A DNA stretch of 64,000 nt from an uncultured Prevotellaceae bacterium (GTDB lineage Bacteria; Bacteroidota; Bacteroidia; Bacteroidales; Bacteroidaceae), in contig ONLY01000022.1 of the NCBI GenBank assembly GCA_900318775.1, forward strand, positions 16,942-80,941, written 5' to 3'. The first letter of the stretch is position 1, and every line of letters begins with the position of its first letter. Made by a program: the position numbers and the translations under genes. The notes under the pieces are model-generated. The model searched no databases. It saw only the letters and a list, made by a program, of their open reading frames with translations, and was not told the DNA's origin. Positions 45,348-56,695 of the stretch are shown one piece after another.

Positions 45348-45419
45348 AAGTGCCCCACATCGATTCACCGATATGGGGCACTTATAACAATCGATATGGG
45401 GCACATCGATTGTTATAAG
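45348..45419. repeat. Two overlapping inverted repeats after guaB
   Basis: Pair A joins AAGTGCCCCACAT (45348-45360) with ATATGGGGCACTT (45371-45383) with one G-T. Pair B is a perfect 15-bp inverted repeat, CTTATAACAATCGAT (45381-45395) and ATCGATTGTTATAAG (45405-45419), around ATGGGGCAC. The block GATATGGGGCAC occurs twice. The hairpins share 45381-45383, so they may compete or act as a terminator for guaB. Confidence 0.75.
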
Positions 45420-45477
45420 TTAGGCTCATGTCATTCAGACAGCCTTCTCGCTATCGAAATAACTACGGTCATGTTCT

Positions 45478-46968
<1,491 letters not shown>

Positions 46969-46978
46969 TTATTGCATG

Positions 46979-46986
46979 CAAAGGTA
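46979..46986 (-). promoter_or_regulatory. -7 box for guaB
   Basis: Minus strand TACCTTTG, 23 bases before the guaB ATG. Confidence 0.65.
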
Positions 46987-47013
46987 TGGCTTTTTTATGA
47001 GGTGACAAAAAAA

Positions 47014-47039
47014 AAGAGCGAAAAGTTATCTTCGCTCTT
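47014..47039 (-). terminator. Intrinsic terminator of recQ
   Basis: The stem AAGAGCGAA/TTCGCTCTT is followed on the minus strand by a U-run (A-run 47007-47015). It lies 23 bases after the recQ stop and just before the guaB promoter. Confidence 0.8.
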
Positions 47040-47061
47040 GAGTTTTAAATGATTGTTACAT

Positions 47062-49650
47062 TCAGTTCGCTAATTCGCTGATGAATTTAATGCGCACAAG
47101 ACGGACATCCTCCTCATAAATATCACCATCCAAATTATCCAATGCCGTATCCAAATCATCTGTTTCACTGCCACGGAAATACTCATAGATTTCAGCTATC
47201 ACATCTTCATCCATCTCGATATCCTCAAAATAATAGTCAATGTTGAGTTTCGTTCCGCTGTAGACAATAGCCTCCATCTCATCCAACAACTCGTCAAAAT
47301 CCAGCCCTGTGCTTTTGGCAATATCCTCAAGATCGACCTTACGGTCAATAGACTGGATAATCTTCACCTTCACCTTTGACTTGTTAGCAACAGTACGTAC
47401 ACGCATATCTGTTGGACGAGCGATATCATTCTCCTCACAATGGCGCTTAATCAATTTACAGAACTCATCACCATAACGCTTCGCCTTGCCAGCACCCACA
47501 CCTGGAATATTCAGGAGTTCTTCCTCGCTGATAGGATAAAGCGTTGACATTGATTCAAGCGAGGCATCTTGAAACACAACATACGGTGGCACATTATGTT
47601 TCTTAGCAATCTTCTTACGCAGATCCAACAACATCCCATACAGCACCTCGTCAGCCACAGCAGTGCCTCCCTGCTCTGCACTATCATCGAAATCATCACT
47701 AAAGTCGTTGTTCTCCGTCACCATGAAGGAAACCGGTTTCTTTATAAATTTCTTACCTTTCTTCGTCAGTTTCACTGCGCCATACGTTTCCACTTCTTTT
47801 TCTATATACTCTTCCAAAGCGGCCTGTATGAAAATTGCTTCCCACATTGTCTCTTCCACATCTGCGCCAGCACCGAACTGTTCCAATTTATCATGGTTAT
47901 GACTCAAGATGGTTTCATTCTCTTCGCCACGCAAAATTCGGATGATATATTCCTTCTTGAAGTTTTCCTTCACTGCTAGAATCGTCTGCAATGCCAGCAA
48001 CAGATTATCCTTTTCCTCCATCTTCTTCTTCGGATGCAGGCAGTTGTCACAATTGCCGCAATTGTCGCGATCATATTCCTCACCAAAGTAGTGCAGCAGC
48101 ATCTTACGACGACACACAGACGACTCGCAATAGGCCGCAGTCTCACTCAAAAGGTGACTGCCAATTTCCTTCTCTGCCGGAGTTTTGTCCTTCATGAACT
48201 TCTCAAGCTTCTCCAAATCCTTATGGTTGTAGAATGTAATGCATTTACCTTCACCACCATCACGCCCAGCACGTCCTGTTTCTTGGTAGTAACCTTCAAG
48301 GCTCTTTGGAATATCATAATGGATGACATAACGAACATCTGGCTTATCAATGCCCATGCCAAAAGCTATAGTGGCCACAATCACATCCACCCGCTCCATA
48401 ATGAAGTCATCCTGTGTCTCACTGCGGTCCTTTGTATCCATGCCCGCATGATAAGCTACAGCCTTAATGTTGTTGGCGCGCAACACCTCGGCAAGATCTT
48501 CCACTTTCTTGCGGCTCAAGCAATATATGATTCCGCTTTTGCCTGGATTCTGCTTGATGAACTTGATAATATCTTTGTCTACATTAGCCGTCTTTTGACG
48601 CACTTCGTAATAAAGATTCTGCCTGTTAAACGAAGATTTGAAATCTTGCGCATTTAATATGCCCAGATTCTTCTTGATATCATTACGAACCTTATCTGTT
48701 GCCGTTGCAGTAAGCGCGATAACAGGGGCATCATAAATTTTCTTGGCAGCATCACGAATAGCGTCATCGGAAGGTAACTCCGGCAATGCATCCACAGTAG
48801 GTTCCTCTGCCATTTGGTCTTTCAGTTCAGCGTAACGACGGCGGATAGAAGGCATAATAGCCAACAAGGACTCCAAAAACTTCTCATCCAACCGCACGCA
48901 TTTGTCTGAGCGTTCCTTTATCTCCTCTTTCATCTCGCCCATAAAAGAGATGACATCAGCCAAGCCCTTTACTCTGTGTGCCAAGCTCTCAAGCTCTTTT
49001 TCATCTACTCTATCTGGAAACTGCTTAAATTCCTTCGTCAATTCATCCAGCTTCAACTTCTTCTCACGATAAGCAACAGCCAAATCCTTAATCATTGGAA
49101 CTCTCGAACGAGGAATGAACAGTTCCACGATTGGCGCCATCGCAATCCAGTTGATTACAGGTCGTATTTTTCGATATTCAGGACGGAAATCATGTCCCCA
49201 CTCTGATATACAATGAGCCTCGTCAATCGCATAGAACGATATATTCATCTGACGCAAGAAGTCTACATTTTCTTCTTTCGTCAACGACTCGGGAGCCACA
49301 TACAACATCTTCGTCTTGCCCGACATTATATCTGACTTCACCAAATCAATATTCGCCTTGCTCAACGATGAATTGATGAAATGCGCCACCCCATCTTCTT
49401 CACTGATATGCTTAATGGAGTCCACCTGGTTCTTCATCAAGGCTATCAACGGAGAAATCACTATCGCCGTACCTTCCATCAGCAATGCCGGCAACTGGTA
49501 GCACAATGACTTGCCACCACCTGTTGGCATCAGCACAAACGTATCTTGCCGATCAAGCAGATGCTGTATAATCGTCTCTTGATCGCCCTTGAACGTATCA
49601 AAACCGAAATAATATTTTAGCGCTTGCTGAAGTGTTGTAGGCTTTTCCAT
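47062..49650 (-). CDS. recQ: ATP-dependent DNA helicase RecQ with a large insertion
   Basis: 862-residue 3'-5' helicase of recombination and repair. Motif 0 FGFDTFKGDQETII, Walker A PTGGGKSLC (K47), DEAH at 143-146, and ALTATATDK near 312-320 are present, as are YCLSRKKVEDLAEVL, IAFGMGIDKPDVRYV, and QETGRAGRDG. The zinc site is C-x-C-x-x-C-like (YCESSVC then NCGNCDNC). The HRDC domain (LLNIPGVGAGKAKRYGDEF) is followed by a helical C-terminal extension. Between the DEAH box and the TAT motif there are about 170 residues where typical RecQ has about 35: a charged helical insertion at residues ~166-305. It follows clpX after a 130-base gap and has its own -7 box. Confidence 0.93.
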   Translation of the reverse strand: MEKPTTLQQALKYYFGFDTFKGDQETIIQHLLDRQDTFVLMPTGGGKSLCYQLPALLMEGTAIVISPLIALMKNQVDSIKHISEEDGVAHFINSSLSKANIDLVKSDIMSGKTKMLYVAPESLTKEENVDFLRQMNISFYAIDEAHCISEWGHDFRPEYRKIRPVINWIAMAPIVELFIPRSRVPMIKDLAVAYREKKLKLDELTKEFKQFPDRVDEKELESLAHRVKGLADVISFMGEMKEEIKERSDKCVRLDEKFLESLLAIMPSIRRRYAELKDQMAEEPTVDALPELPSDDAIRDAAKKIYDAPVIALTATATDKVRNDIKKNLGILNAQDFKSSFNRQNLYYEVRQKTANVDKDIIKFIKQNPGKSGIIYCLSRKKVEDLAEVLRANNIKAVAYHAGMDTKDRSETQDDFIMERVDVIVATIAFGMGIDKPDVRYVIHYDIPKSLEGYYQETGRAGRDGGEGKCITFYNHKDLEKLEKFMKDKTPAEKEIGSHLLSETAAYCESSVCRRKMLLHYFGEEYDRDNCGNCDNCLHPKKKMEEKDNLLLALQTILAVKENFKKEYIIRILRGEENETILSHNHDKLEQFGAGADVEETMWEAIFIQAALEEYIEKEVETYGAVKLTKKGKKFIKKPVSFMVTENNDFSDDFDDSAEQGGTAVADEVLYGMLLDLRKKIAKKHNVPPYVVFQDASLESMSTLYPISEEELLNIPGVGAGKAKRYGDEFCKLIKRHCEENDIARPTDMRVRTVANKSKVKVKIIQSIDRKVDLEDIAKSTGLDFDELLDEMEAIVYSGTKLNIDYYFEDIEMDEDVIAEIYEYFRGSETDDLDTALDNLDGDIYEEDVRLVRIKFISELAN

Positions 49651-49705
49651 TAGATGTTAGAGAATGTGTGTGTGTCAAAAGGGAGTCTATTTCGTTTTCC
49701 AACAA

Positions 49706-49713
49706 CAAAGATA
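49706..49713 (-). promoter_or_regulatory. -7 box for recQ
   Basis: Minus strand TATCTTTG, 56 bases before the recQ ATG. Confidence 0.55.
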
Positions 49714-49780
49714 TAACCCTCCATTGAAATTACAAAGAAAAAGCAGAAAAAATAATACAATTATTCCAATTAGTGCATCA

Positions 49781-51010
49781 TCAGTCTTCCGTGCTTTCTT
49801 TTAGCACCGACATATTAGCACTTTCAACTTGCTGGCGTGCAAAGTTTAGCGTCACCACATACTCTGCAACGTCGGTCGACGGCACCTCAAACATCGGCTT
49901 TATCATGATTAGTTCGATGAGCGACCGCAAACCACGAGCGCCAAGTTTAAACTCAACAGCCTTATCAACCACGTAATCCAAGACTCCATCCTCAAACGTA
50001 AGCTTCACACCATCAATCTCAAACATCTTCACATACTGCTTCACAATTGAATTCTTTGGCTCAGTCAAAATGGAGCGTAACGCATTCCTGTCAAGCGGTT
50101 CCAAATGCGTCAGCACAGGGAGACGACCTATAATTTCCGGTATCAAGCCGAAGGACTTCAAGTCCATAGGTGCTATATACTGCATCATGTTCGACTGGTC
50201 TATCTTCGCCACATTCCGTGCCGCATCAAAACCTACCACATGAGTATTCAGACGTTGTGCAATTCGCTTCTCTATGCCATCGAAGGCACCGCCACAGATA
50301 AAGAGGATATTTCTGGTATCCACCTGAATAAACTTCTGTTCTGGATGCTTACGTCCACCCTGAGGCGGAACGTTCACGACACTCCCCTCCAGAAGCTTCA
50401 GCAGTCCTTGCTGCACACCTTCGCCACTCACATCACGAGTGATGCTCGGATTATCACCTTTACGTGCAATCTTGTCTATCTCATCAATAAACACGATACC
50501 CTTCTCAGCTTTCTTCACATCGCCATCCGCAGCCTGCAACAAGCGTGCCAACAGACTCTCCACATCTTCACCCACATAGCCAGCCTCAGTCAGAACCGTA
50601 GCATCAACCATCGCAAACGGGACCAGCAGCATCTTCGCAATCGTGCGGGCCAAAAGAGTCTTGCCCGTACCGGTACTGCCTACCATGATAATGTTCGACT
50701 TCTCCAATTCCACATCATCATCTTCTCCACGATGATTCAAACGCTTATAGTGGTTATACACCGCTACAGAAAGAGCTACTTTCGCGGCATCTTGGCCAAT
50801 TACATAGCGGTCTAAATATTCCTTGATTTCTTTTGGCTTCGGCAGATTCTCCAGCTTTGAATCATCTTTAACGCCTTTCTGTGCCTCGCGGACAATTGCA
50901 GCCGCCTGATCAGCACAAGCATCACAGATAAAACCATTCAAGCCCGATATGAGCAATCCAACCTCGTTCTCCGGACGTCCGCAGAACGAACACTTATTTA
51001 GTTTCGCCAC
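49781..51010 (-). CDS. clpX: ATP-dependent Clp protease ATP-binding subunit ClpX
   Basis: 409-residue AAA+ unfoldase that feeds ClpP. The N-terminal zinc-binding domain is [15 protein letters not shown] (four Cys). The ATPase core has Walker [16 protein letters not shown], Walker [14 protein letters not shown], sensor [12 protein letters not shown], and the IGF-like ClpP loop region around [10 protein letters not shown]. The start is GTG at 51008-51010; no ATG is available upstream in frame. It is 70 bases after clpP. Confidence 0.95.
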   Translation of the reverse strand: MAKLNKCSFCGRPENEVGLLISGLNGFICDACADQAAAIVREAQKGVKDDSKLENLPKPKEIKEYLDRYVIGQDAAKVALSVAVYNHYKRLNHRGEDDDVELEKSNIIMVGSTGTGKTLLARTIAKMLLVPFAMVDATVLTEAGYVGEDVESLLARLLQAADGDVKKAEKGIVFIDEIDKIARKGDNPSITRDVSGEGVQQGLLKLLEGSVVNVPPQGGRKHPEQKFIQVDTRNILFICGGAFDGIEKRIAQRLNTHVVGFDAARNVAKIDQSNMMQYIAPMDLKSFGLIPEIIGRLPVLTHLEPLDRNALRSILTEPKNSIVKQYVKMFEIDGVKLTFEDGVLDYVVDKAVEFKLGARGLRSLIELIMIKPMFEVPSTDVAEYVVTLNFARQQVESANMSVLKESTED

Positions 51011-51080
51011 TTCAATATATATTAATAATGTGTCATTCCTGTCATAACATCACCACACCATGATATTACAACAACTGATT

Positions 51081-51749
51081 TCATCCTTTTCTAGTCAACA
51101 CCTCGTCCACCATGCCATATTCCTTAGCTTCGTCGGCAGTCATCCAGTAATCACGGTCACTGTCCGCCCATACCTTGTCAAATGGCTGATGGCTATGGTC
51201 GCTGATGATAGTATAGAGCTCCTTCTTCAGTTTTTGGATTTCACGGGCAGTAATTTCGATGTCGCTTGCCTGTCCCTGTGCGCCACCCATAGGCTGATGA
51301 ATCATGATACGGCTATGAGGCAAAGCGCTGCGCTTTCCTTCCTTGCCTGCCACAAGCAGTACAGCAGCCATACTTGCAGCCATACCGGTACAGATTGTAC
51401 GAACATCGCTATTGATAAACTGCATGGTGTCGTAAATGCCCAATCCTGCATACACACTACCACCGGGAGAATTAATATAGATGCTGATATCCTTAGCGCT
51501 ATCCACACTGTCCAGATAGAGCATCTGTGCCTGCAGCACGTTGGCAGTATAGTCATTCACCTCCGTCCCTAGGAAAATGATACGGTCCATCATCAACCGT
51601 GAGAAAACATCCAACTGAGTGACATTCAATTGCCGCTCTTCCAATATATATGGGTTCAGATACCCCGCTTGTGACTTCACTACATCATCGAGAATCATGC
51701 TATTCATTCCCAAATGCTTAGTCGCATACTTTCTGAAATCTTCCAACAT
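51081..51749 (-). CDS. clpP: ATP-dependent Clp protease proteolytic subunit ClpP
   Basis: 222-residue serine protease. The catalytic Ser is S126 in TGMAASMAAVLL and the His is H151 in MIHQPMGGAQGQASDIEI. The conserved IYINSPGGSVYAGLGIYDTM is present. The ATG at 51749 (MLEDFRKYATKHLG) is chosen because the -7 box at 51791-51798 lies between it and the start of a longer open frame. It is co-directional with clpX and tig. Confidence 0.95.
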   Translation of the reverse strand: MLEDFRKYATKHLGMNSMILDDVVKSQAGYLNPYILEERQLNVTQLDVFSRLMMDRIIFLGTEVNDYTANVLQAQMLYLDSVDSAKDISIYINSPGGSVYAGLGIYDTMQFINSDVRTICTGMAASMAAVLLVAGKEGKRSALPHSRIMIHQPMGGAQGQASDIEITAREIQKLKKELYTIISDHSHQPFDKVWADSDRDYWMTADEAKEYGMVDEVLTRKG

Positions 51750-51790
51750 AATAATGCTCTGTCTAATTACTATTTTACTTTTTCCGACCA

Positions 51791-51798
51791 CAAAGGTA
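51791..51798 (-). promoter_or_regulatory. -7 box for clpP-clpX
   Basis: Minus strand TACCTTTG, 42 bases before the clpP ATG. It abuts the U-run of the tig terminator. Confidence 0.6.
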
Positions 51799-51806
51799 TA
51801 AAAAAA

Positions 51807-51832
51807 GTGGTAAGAACAAAAATTCTCACCAC
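51807..51832 (-). terminator. Intrinsic terminator of tig
   Basis: On the minus strand GTGGTGAGAA pairs with TTCTTACCAC (one G-T), followed by a U-run (plus A-run 51800-51806). It lies immediately before the clpP promoter. Confidence 0.8.
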
Positions 51833-51867
51833 CTTTTTTCATTTTTTATAGATTCACATCCGAACCA

Positions 51868-53199
51868 TTAGGCGAACATCTTGTTGAAGTCCTCAGCACT
51901 TACAGTGCTCTCCTTCAGCGCAACCTTTTCCTTCAGCGCTGCACCCAACTTCACTTCGATGCAACGGTCAATCAAGTTGTCCACTGTCTCACGTTTCTTC
52001 AGCATCTCCGTCACTGAGCTTTCGAGATATTCTTCAGGGATGTTCAGCATGCCATACTGAGCGAACTGCATACGAGTCACCTCCTTGGCCATGTTCTTCA
52101 CATCCTCATCGTCAACCTTGATTTCATTCTGCTCAACCAACTTCTCTTTGATAAGATGCCAAGTCAACTCCTCAATGCTCTTCTCAAACTGAGCGTCCAC
52201 TTTCTCCTGGTCACCGACGTTAGCAAGAAGAATCTTCTTCAGCTTCTCCTCTGGGAACTCCAGCTTGCCAACCTTTTCTGTTACATACTTGCGTACATCG
52301 AGAATAAACTTGTAGTCGCTGTCCTTCTTGAATTGGTCAGAAATCAGCTCTTTCACCTTTGCGCGGAAGTCAGCCTCAGTCTTCACTTCACCACCAGGGA
52401 ACACTGTATCAAACAGATCCTGATCCAATGGGCCTAATACAAAGCGAGTGATTTCAGTCACCTGGAAGGTAAACTCACCCTTGTGGTTCAGAGCGTCTTC
52501 CTTCTCCACTTTCAGCAATGAAGTCAATTCTGCCTCATTGTTATCGTATGCTACAGATGGATTGAAAGTCACCACATCGTTTACCTTCACGCCATCGAAC
52601 AACTTCTTCTGGTCATCATTCTTGAAGTACTTAGGCAGCATCACTACGTTCTCTGCGGTTACAGGAGTCTCCACATTCAGTTCTGTGATAACACCCTTCA
52701 CCATATCGTTGTCCTCGTACGATTCAACCTGATCATACTTGCCACCACGCTGACGGTACATATCCACCTGGTTGTCCACCATCTGGTCAGTCACCTCCAC
52801 GTTGTAGTAGTCAACCTTATCCTTCTTCGTCAGTTTCACCTCAAACTCAGGAGCAATAGCCAACTCGAACTTGAAAGTGAAGCTCTCGCCTTCCTTCAAG
52901 TCCACATTGTTGTTCTCCTCTGTAGGAAGAGGCTCACCGAGCATATTGATTTTGTTCTCACGGATATAGCCGAAAAGACCGTCCTGAAGAATCTTGTTCA
53001 CCTCTTCAGCAAGGATGGACACGCCAAATTGCTTCTTAATCAGGCCTACAGGCACCATACCAGGACGGAATCCAGGCATATTCATCTTCTTTTTAGCGTC
53101 CTTGATAGCCTTCTCATACTTCTCCGTATAGTCGGCAGGCTCCACCACGGCAGTCATCACCGCGTTCACCTTGTCAATGTTTTCTACTGAAATATTCAT
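51868..53199 (-). CDS. tig: Trigger factor
   Basis: 443-residue ribosome-associated chaperone. The N-domain ribosome-binding signature is present in MPGFRPGMVPVGLIKKQFG. A PPIase-position domain (weakly conserved, as in Bacteroidetes) runs around GVITELNVETPVTAENVVML. A long helical C-domain ends with FNKMFA. A -7 box lies about 100 bases upstream. Tig-clpP-clpX-recQ is the usual local order. Confidence 0.93.
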   Translation of the reverse strand: MNISVENIDKVNAVMTAVVEPADYTEKYEKAIKDAKKKMNMPGFRPGMVPVGLIKKQFGVSILAEEVNKILQDGLFGYIRENKINMLGEPLPTEENNNVDLKEGESFTFKFELAIAPEFEVKLTKKDKVDYYNVEVTDQMVDNQVDMYRQRGGKYDQVESYEDNDMVKGVITELNVETPVTAENVVMLPKYFKNDDQKKLFDGVKVNDVVTFNPSVAYDNNEAELTSLLKVEKEDALNHKGEFTFQVTEITRFVLGPLDQDLFDTVFPGGEVKTEADFRAKVKELISDQFKKDSDYKFILDVRKYVTEKVGKLEFPEEKLKKILLANVGDQEKVDAQFEKSIEELTWHLIKEKLVEQNEIKVDDEDVKNMAKEVTRMQFAQYGMLNIPEEYLESSVTEMLKKRETVDNLIDRCIEVKLGAALKEKVALKESTVSAEDFNKMFA

Positions 53200-53296
53200 A
53201 TTGATTTGTTTAAATTTTAATGTTCTTAATCCGTTAACTTTACCAACTCTCGGTTTTCATACTACCCGTTTGCACACGGAGCGGCAAAATCGGCTG

Positions 53297-53304
53297 CAAA
53301 GGTA
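53297..53304 (-). promoter_or_regulatory. -7 box for tig
   Basis: Minus strand TACCTTTG, about 98 bases before the tig ATG. Confidence 0.6.
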
Positions 53305-53352
53305 GGGCTTTTTTTCCGAACAGCCAAAAAATCAGCAAGAAAACATGGCCTT

Positions 53353-54732
53353 TTACTTTAAGAGTCCGAACAGACCTAATTCATTCGCAAAAATGAAAAA
53401 GATACAGAGTGGAGCCACATAGCGAATAATAAAACGATATACGGCATACAAGGGGCTTTTGATAGCGCCTTGGTTCGTTATCTCTGCACGCAACACACGT
53501 TCATCCACCACCCATCCAAGGAACACGCACATCAGCACACCCCCCACTGGCATAATGAGTTTAGCCACCAAGAAATCAAACAGGTCAAAGAAGTCCATTC
53601 CAAACAGCGTCACATCTTTCCAGTCACCAAACGACCACGAGCAGAATATGCCCAGAATTGCGCTCACAACACTCACCAACACGGCAGCCATTGGGCGTGA
53701 CATATGCAAGTTTGCATGAAAATAAGCAGTCACCATTTCCAACATTGAAATGCTGCTAGTCAGCGCTGCCATCACCAGCAGCAAATAGAAAACCAACGAG
53801 AAAATATACGCCAGCCAAGGTATTCCACCAAAGACGTGCTGAAACACATTCGGCAACGTGACAAACACGAGCGAAGGACCCGCATCTGGCTGCAAGCCCG
53901 AGATGCTATAGACCGCAGGGAAGATAATAAGGCCGCTCATCAACGCGACCATCGTGTCAATACTGGCCACACTTAATCCATTCTTCATCAAGTCAATATC
54001 CTTACGGAAGTAGCAAGCATAAGTACACAGGCACCCCAATCCCACACTGAGCGAGAAAAAGGCCTGTCCCATTGCGCTGAGCACCACCGAGCCGTTCACC
54101 TTCGAAAAGTCCGGTTGAAACAAGAATGTCAATCCTTTGCTCGCACCTGGCAGCGACAACGAACATCCCACCAGCACCAAGATGGAGATAAACAGCAGGG
54201 GCATCATCACTTTAGCCCCTCGCTCTATTCCCTTTTGTACACCCAATGCCACAATGCCACAAGTCATCGCGATGATGAGGAACATCCACAATACAGGACG
54301 GAATGAATCGGCCGAGAAAGTAACAAAATCATGGGCGAACTCCGCAGGGACTTTGCCCTCGAAACCACCCAGCAATGCCACATAGGCATAGTAGAGAGTC
54401 CATCCTGCCACCACCGCATAGTAGCTGAGCACCAGAAAGCCGCTCACAACAGGAAGCATGCCCATCCAGCGCCAACCGCGCTTGCCGCCGCTCATCTTCT
54501 CGAACGACTGACTCACGTTCTCCCCACCATGTCGGCCTATGGCAAACTCGGTCACCATCACAGGCACCCCCAGCAGCAACATGAACAGCACATATATCAA
54601 GATGAAAGCGGCGCCGCCATTGGTTCCTGTTTCTGTGGGAAAACGCCACACGTTACCAAGGCCAACAGCACTTCCTGCCGCAGCTAACACAGCCCCCACT
54701 TTCGAGGCGAACATATTCTTTTTTATGCCCAT
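53353..54732 (-). CDS. Sodium-dependent transporter (NSS/SNF family)
   Basis: 459-residue multi-pass permease of the neurotransmitter:sodium symporter family. The unwound helix 1 motif is SAVGLGNVWRFPTETGTNGGAAF with the Na+-binding region, then GVPVMVTEFAIGRHG. The second half has FFSLSVGLGCLCTYACYF. About 11-12 hydrophobic segments are seen. The substrate is probably an amino acid or similar, by family. It is in one run with the lipoprotein gene and der. Confidence 0.9.
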   Translation of the reverse strand: MGIKKNMFASKVGAVLAAAGSAVGLGNVWRFPTETGTNGGAAFILIYVLFMLLLGVPVMVTEFAIGRHGGENVSQSFEKMSGGKRGWRWMGMLPVVSGFLVLSYYAVVAGWTLYYAYVALLGGFEGKVPAEFAHDFVTFSADSFRPVLWMFLIIAMTCGIVALGVQKGIERGAKVMMPLLFISILVLVGCSLSLPGASKGLTFLFQPDFSKVNGSVVLSAMGQAFFSLSVGLGCLCTYACYFRKDIDLMKNGLSVASIDTMVALMSGLIIFPAVYSISGLQPDAGPSLVFVTLPNVFQHVFGGIPWLAYIFSLVFYLLLVMAALTSSISMLEMVTAYFHANLHMSRPMAAVLVSVVSAILGIFCSWSFGDWKDVTLFGMDFFDLFDFLVAKLIMPVGGVLMCVFLGWVVDERVLRAEITNQGAIKSPLYAVYRFIIRYVAPLCIFFIFANELGLFGLLK

Positions 54733-54769
54733 ATTCTATATGGATAACAATAGCAATCAGACGACAGAA

Positions 54770-55162
54770 TCAGTCCCGAAGTCTGATTTTCCATTTCTCG
54801 CCATGCCGCACCATCTTATGCGACACCACTTCCTTCGTGCTGTCCGCAAATGTGTACTGGCAATAAGCCATACAGATGCTGTCGCCTTCCAGCTGAAGGT
54901 CCACCACATCGACTGAGACAACGGCTGGACGCTCTGCTCCTGTCCACTCCTGATGCTGCCGCAAAGCATCCTTCATGAAGGCTCGCTGTGCCGAGTCCAT
55001 CGGTGCACCCATGTCTACATGGTGCAGATATCCATCATAATCACCCCGTTCCAATGCTTCCAGCGCCACTATCAGCGACTCCTTAATCACATCCTCTGTC
55101 GTGTTCTCATGACATGCAGACAAACACAGCGCCAACAATATGTACAGAAATTTCGATTTCAT
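54770..55162 (-). CDS. Small lipoprotein with DUF4878-like fold
   Basis: 130-residue lipoprotein. The signal ends with the lipobox LCLSAC (Cys about residue 17). The mature part is mixed alpha/beta with the NTF2-like pattern YLHHVDMGAPMDSAQRAFM and a closing strand set ADSTKEVVSHKMVRHGEKWK. This fits DUF4878/NTF2-like lipoproteins. Function is unknown. It is 21 bases downstream of der, so it is likely co-transcribed. Confidence 0.72.
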   Translation of the reverse strand: MKSKFLYILLALCLSACHENTTEDVIKESLIVALEALERGDYDGYLHHVDMGAPMDSAQRAFMKDALRQHQEWTGAERPAVVSVDVVDLQLEGDSICMAYCQYTFADSTKEVVSHKMVRHGEKWKIRLRD

Positions 55163-55183
55163 TCGATACAGGTCAGTGTCTCC

Positions 55184-56497
55184 TTATTTCTGTCTAATGT
55201 ACACGTTAATCGGCGTACCTCTGAAGTTCCAGTGGTCACGTATCTGGTTCTCCAAGAAACGTTTGTATGGTTCCTTCACATACTGAGGCAGGTTGGCATA
55301 GAACACGAATGAAGGCACACGCGTGTCAGGAATCTGCATCACATATTTAATCTTGATATACTTACCCTTCAATGATGGTGGTGGCGTAGCCTCAATAATA
55401 GGCAGCATCACCTCGTTCAGCTTTGCTGTTGAGACCTTGTTTGTGCGTGATTCATACACTTTCTTTGCCTCTTCCAGCACCTTGAAGATGCGCTGTTTTG
55501 TCACAGCAGAAGCAAAGATGATGGGGAAGTCTGTGAAGGGCGCAAAGCGGTCGCGGATGGCATTCTCGAAGTGACGAATCGCCTCATTCGACTTTTCCTC
55601 CACCAAGTCCCACTTGTTCACCACAACCACCAAGCCTTTCTGGTTCTTCTGCACCAGCTGGAAGATGTTGATGTCCTGCCCCTCGATACCACGTGTTGCA
55701 TCCACCATCAGCACACACACATCCGAGTTCTCAATGGCGCGGATGCTTCTCATCACCGAGTAGTACTCCAAGTCTTCCGTCACCTTATTCTTCTTGCGAA
55801 TACCTGCCGTATCCACCAAGTAGAAGTTGAAGCCAAACTTCTCATATTTCGTATAGATAGAATCGCGCGTCGTGCCAGCAATATCTGTCACCACATTGCG
55901 ATTGTCGTCCAAGAATGCATTGATAATGCTTGATTTGCCTGCATTAGGTCGTCCCACCACTGCGATGCGAGGAATGTCCTCCTCAATCACCTCCTTCATT
56001 TCCTTCGTGAAACTGCCCACCACTGCATCAAGCAAATCGCCCGTGCCACTACCGGTCAGAGAGCTGACACACATGGGGTCGCCCAAGCCAAGGCTGTAGA
56101 ACTCTGCCGCATCGTAGCGGTGCTCGTTGCTGTCCACCTTGTTGGCTACCAGGAATACAGGCAGTTTACTGCGGCGCAGAATATCTGCCACCTCCAAGTC
56201 GAGGTCTGTCACTCCTACCCTCACGTCCACCATGAAGAGAATCACATCACATTCTTCAATGGCGATGAGTACCTGACGACGGATTTCCTCCTCGAACACA
56301 TCGTCCGAGTTGACCACCCATCCACCGGTATCGACCACCGAAAACTCCTTGTTGCCCCACTCGCACTTGCCATACTGGCGGTCGCGCGTCGTGCCAGCCT
56401 CATCACTCACAATGGCGTGACGCGTTTTCGTCAGCCTATTGAACAGGGTCGATTTTCCCACATTAGGACGACCCACAATTGCTACCAAATTTGCCAT
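55184..56497 (-). CDS. der: Ribosome biogenesis GTPase Der (EngA)
   Basis: 437-residue protein with two GTPase domains in tandem. G1 motifs are GRPNVGKST and GRPNAGKSS. The G3 boxes are DTGGW and DTAGI, and the G4 boxes NKVD and NKWD. The C-terminal KH-like domain ends with [14 protein letters not shown]. It acts in 50S maturation. The ATG at 56497 ([14 protein letters not shown]) is supported by a -7 box 20 bases upstream; a longer frame would start before it. In most Bacteroidales it follows era, but here an accessory patch separates them. Confidence 0.95.
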   Translation of the reverse strand: MANLVAIVGRPNVGKSTLFNRLTKTRHAIVSDEAGTTRDRQYGKCEWGNKEFSVVDTGGWVVNSDDVFEEEIRRQVLIAIEECDVILFMVDVRVGVTDLDLEVADILRRSKLPVFLVANKVDSNEHRYDAAEFYSLGLGDPMCVSSLTGSGTGDLLDAVVGSFTKEMKEVIEEDIPRIAVVGRPNAGKSSIINAFLDDNRNVVTDIAGTTRDSIYTKYEKFGFNFYLVDTAGIRKKNKVTEDLEYYSVMRSIRAIENSDVCVLMVDATRGIEGQDINIFQLVQKNQKGLVVVVNKWDLVEEKSNEAIRHFENAIRDRFAPFTDFPIIFASAVTKQRIFKVLEEAKKVYESRTNKVSTAKLNEVMLPIIEATPPPSLKGKYIKIKYVMQIPDTRVPSFVFYANLPQYVKEPYKRFLENQIRDHWNFRGTPINVYIRQK

Positions 56498-56516
56498 AAC
56501 GTACTGATTTTGGGTG

Positions 56517-56524
56517 CAAAGGTA
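56517..56524 (-). promoter_or_regulatory. -7 box for der
   Basis: Minus strand TACCTTTG, 20 bases before the der ATG, so the leader is about 13 bases or less. Confidence 0.6.
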
Positions 56525-56634
56525 CGACAATTCTCACACATAGCAAACATATTGGAGCTTTTTCGTGCCCGCCTGAAACCATGAGCACATTCATCGTATC
56601 ACCTTCCGCCACAGAAGACTACAGAGGCATGCAA

Positions 56635-56676
56635 AAGGCTCCTCCCTTTGTGGTGTCCACAAAAGAAAGGAGCCTT
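56635..56676 (-). terminator. Long hairpin after the 61-residue peptide gene
   Basis: AAGGCTCCT..CCTTTGTGG pairs with CCACAAAAG..AGGAGCCTT around a 3-base loop, with two interior mismatches. It lies 20 bases after the stop codon on the minus strand. Confidence 0.6.
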
Positions 56677-56695
56677 GCTGCTTCAGACGATGAAA

